Assembly: GCA_023435945.1 (NCBI GenBank) | Contig: JAEZLB010000162.1 | Location: 1-5,280, forward strand | Length of the DNA stretch: 5,280 bases | Source of the DNA: Pseudomonadota bacterium | GTDB taxonomy: Bacteria; Pseudomonadota; Gammaproteobacteria; Burkholderiales; Burkholderiaceae_D | Reading direction: 5' to 3' | Shown here: positions 5,240 to 5,280 of the stretch, piece after piece | How the letters are laid out: every line of letters starts with the position of its first letter | How positions within the stretch are numbered: the first letter of the stretch is position 1 | Notes under the pieces: model-generated | The model's database searches: none | Seen by the model: only the letters and a program-made list of their open reading frames with translations | Told to the model about the DNA's origin: nothing | Position numbers and translations under genes: made by a program

Positions 5240-5280
5240 ATGGAGCATGCCAAAGCAGGTAACCGTGCCAGGACACTCAC
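5240..5280 (+). CDS. Start of an unidentified gene (3' end outside window)
   Basis: ATG at 5240-5242 is preceded by GAGGAG at 5228-5233 with a six-base spacer, a near-ideal ribosome binding site, and 13 complete codons remain open to the window edge (MEHAKAGNRARTL). The fragment is too short to name a family. It diverges from the methyltransferase/esterase unit. Confidence 0.6.
   Translation, partial: MEHAKAGNRARTL

Noticed and set aside
1..5280. A new defence, mobile or biosynthetic system
   Set aside because: No toxin/antitoxin pair, nuclease, recombinase, transposase, repeat array or biosynthetic core gene is visible; the genes are common chromosomal families in separate transcription units.

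Overview
The window looks like an ordinary stretch of a moderately GC-rich proteobacterial chromosome. A betaproteobacterium (Burkholderiales or Nitrosomonadales type) is my best guess. This rests on the general look of the AzoR, PIG-L deacetylase and O-methyltransferase sequences and of the short two-domain hypothetical protein, not on any marker gene. I see no rRNA, tRNA, CRISPR array, transposase or phage gene.

Layout from left to right. (1) The 3' part of an FMN-dependent NADH-azoreductase gene (azoR type, + strand) enters from the left edge and ends at 382. (2) A hairpin-bearing gap of about 90 bp separates it from a convergent, intact PIG-L/LmbE-family deacetylase gene (474..1229, - strand). 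(3) A 282 bp divergent gap follows. It holds a candidate extended -10 for the deacetylase gene and a 12-codon mini-ORF with a very good Shine-Dalgarno sequence. (4) A small stand-alone WGR-domain-like gene (1512..1775, +) follows, possibly translated from a leaderless transcript. (5) A 286 bp gap holds an inverted repeat, an 8 bp direct repeat and a plausible sigma70 promoter. The promoter serves a GTG-started gene for a 187-residue two-domain protein of unknown function (2062..2625, +). (6) A convergent two-gene unit on the - strand runs from 5092 down to 2776: a class I SAM-dependent O-methyltransferase (COG4122/Methyltransf_3 type), then a secreted tannase/feruloyl-esterase family hydrolase. 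(7) A new + strand gene begins at 5240 behind a strong ribosome binding site and leaves the window after 13 codons.

The most notable observation is that both genes of the - strand unit are broken by single-base frameshifts. The esterase has one extra base in a seven-G run directly after its catalytic Cys-Ser-Asp-Gly-Gly motif. The methyltransferase lacks one base in a GGGAAA tract between its SAM-binding motif and the following acidic strand. Joined across these points, the proteins would be about 550 and 217 residues, both normal for their families, with all key motifs present. The cause could be recent gene decay, slippage-based on/off switching, or errors in the sequence. The sequence alone cannot decide among these.

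The esterase/methyltransferase pairing suggests metabolism of phenolic esters: periplasmic release of a phenolic acid and cytoplasmic O-methylation of a catechol-like substrate. That link is inference. I found no evidence for a new defence system, mobile system or other undescribed multi-gene system here.
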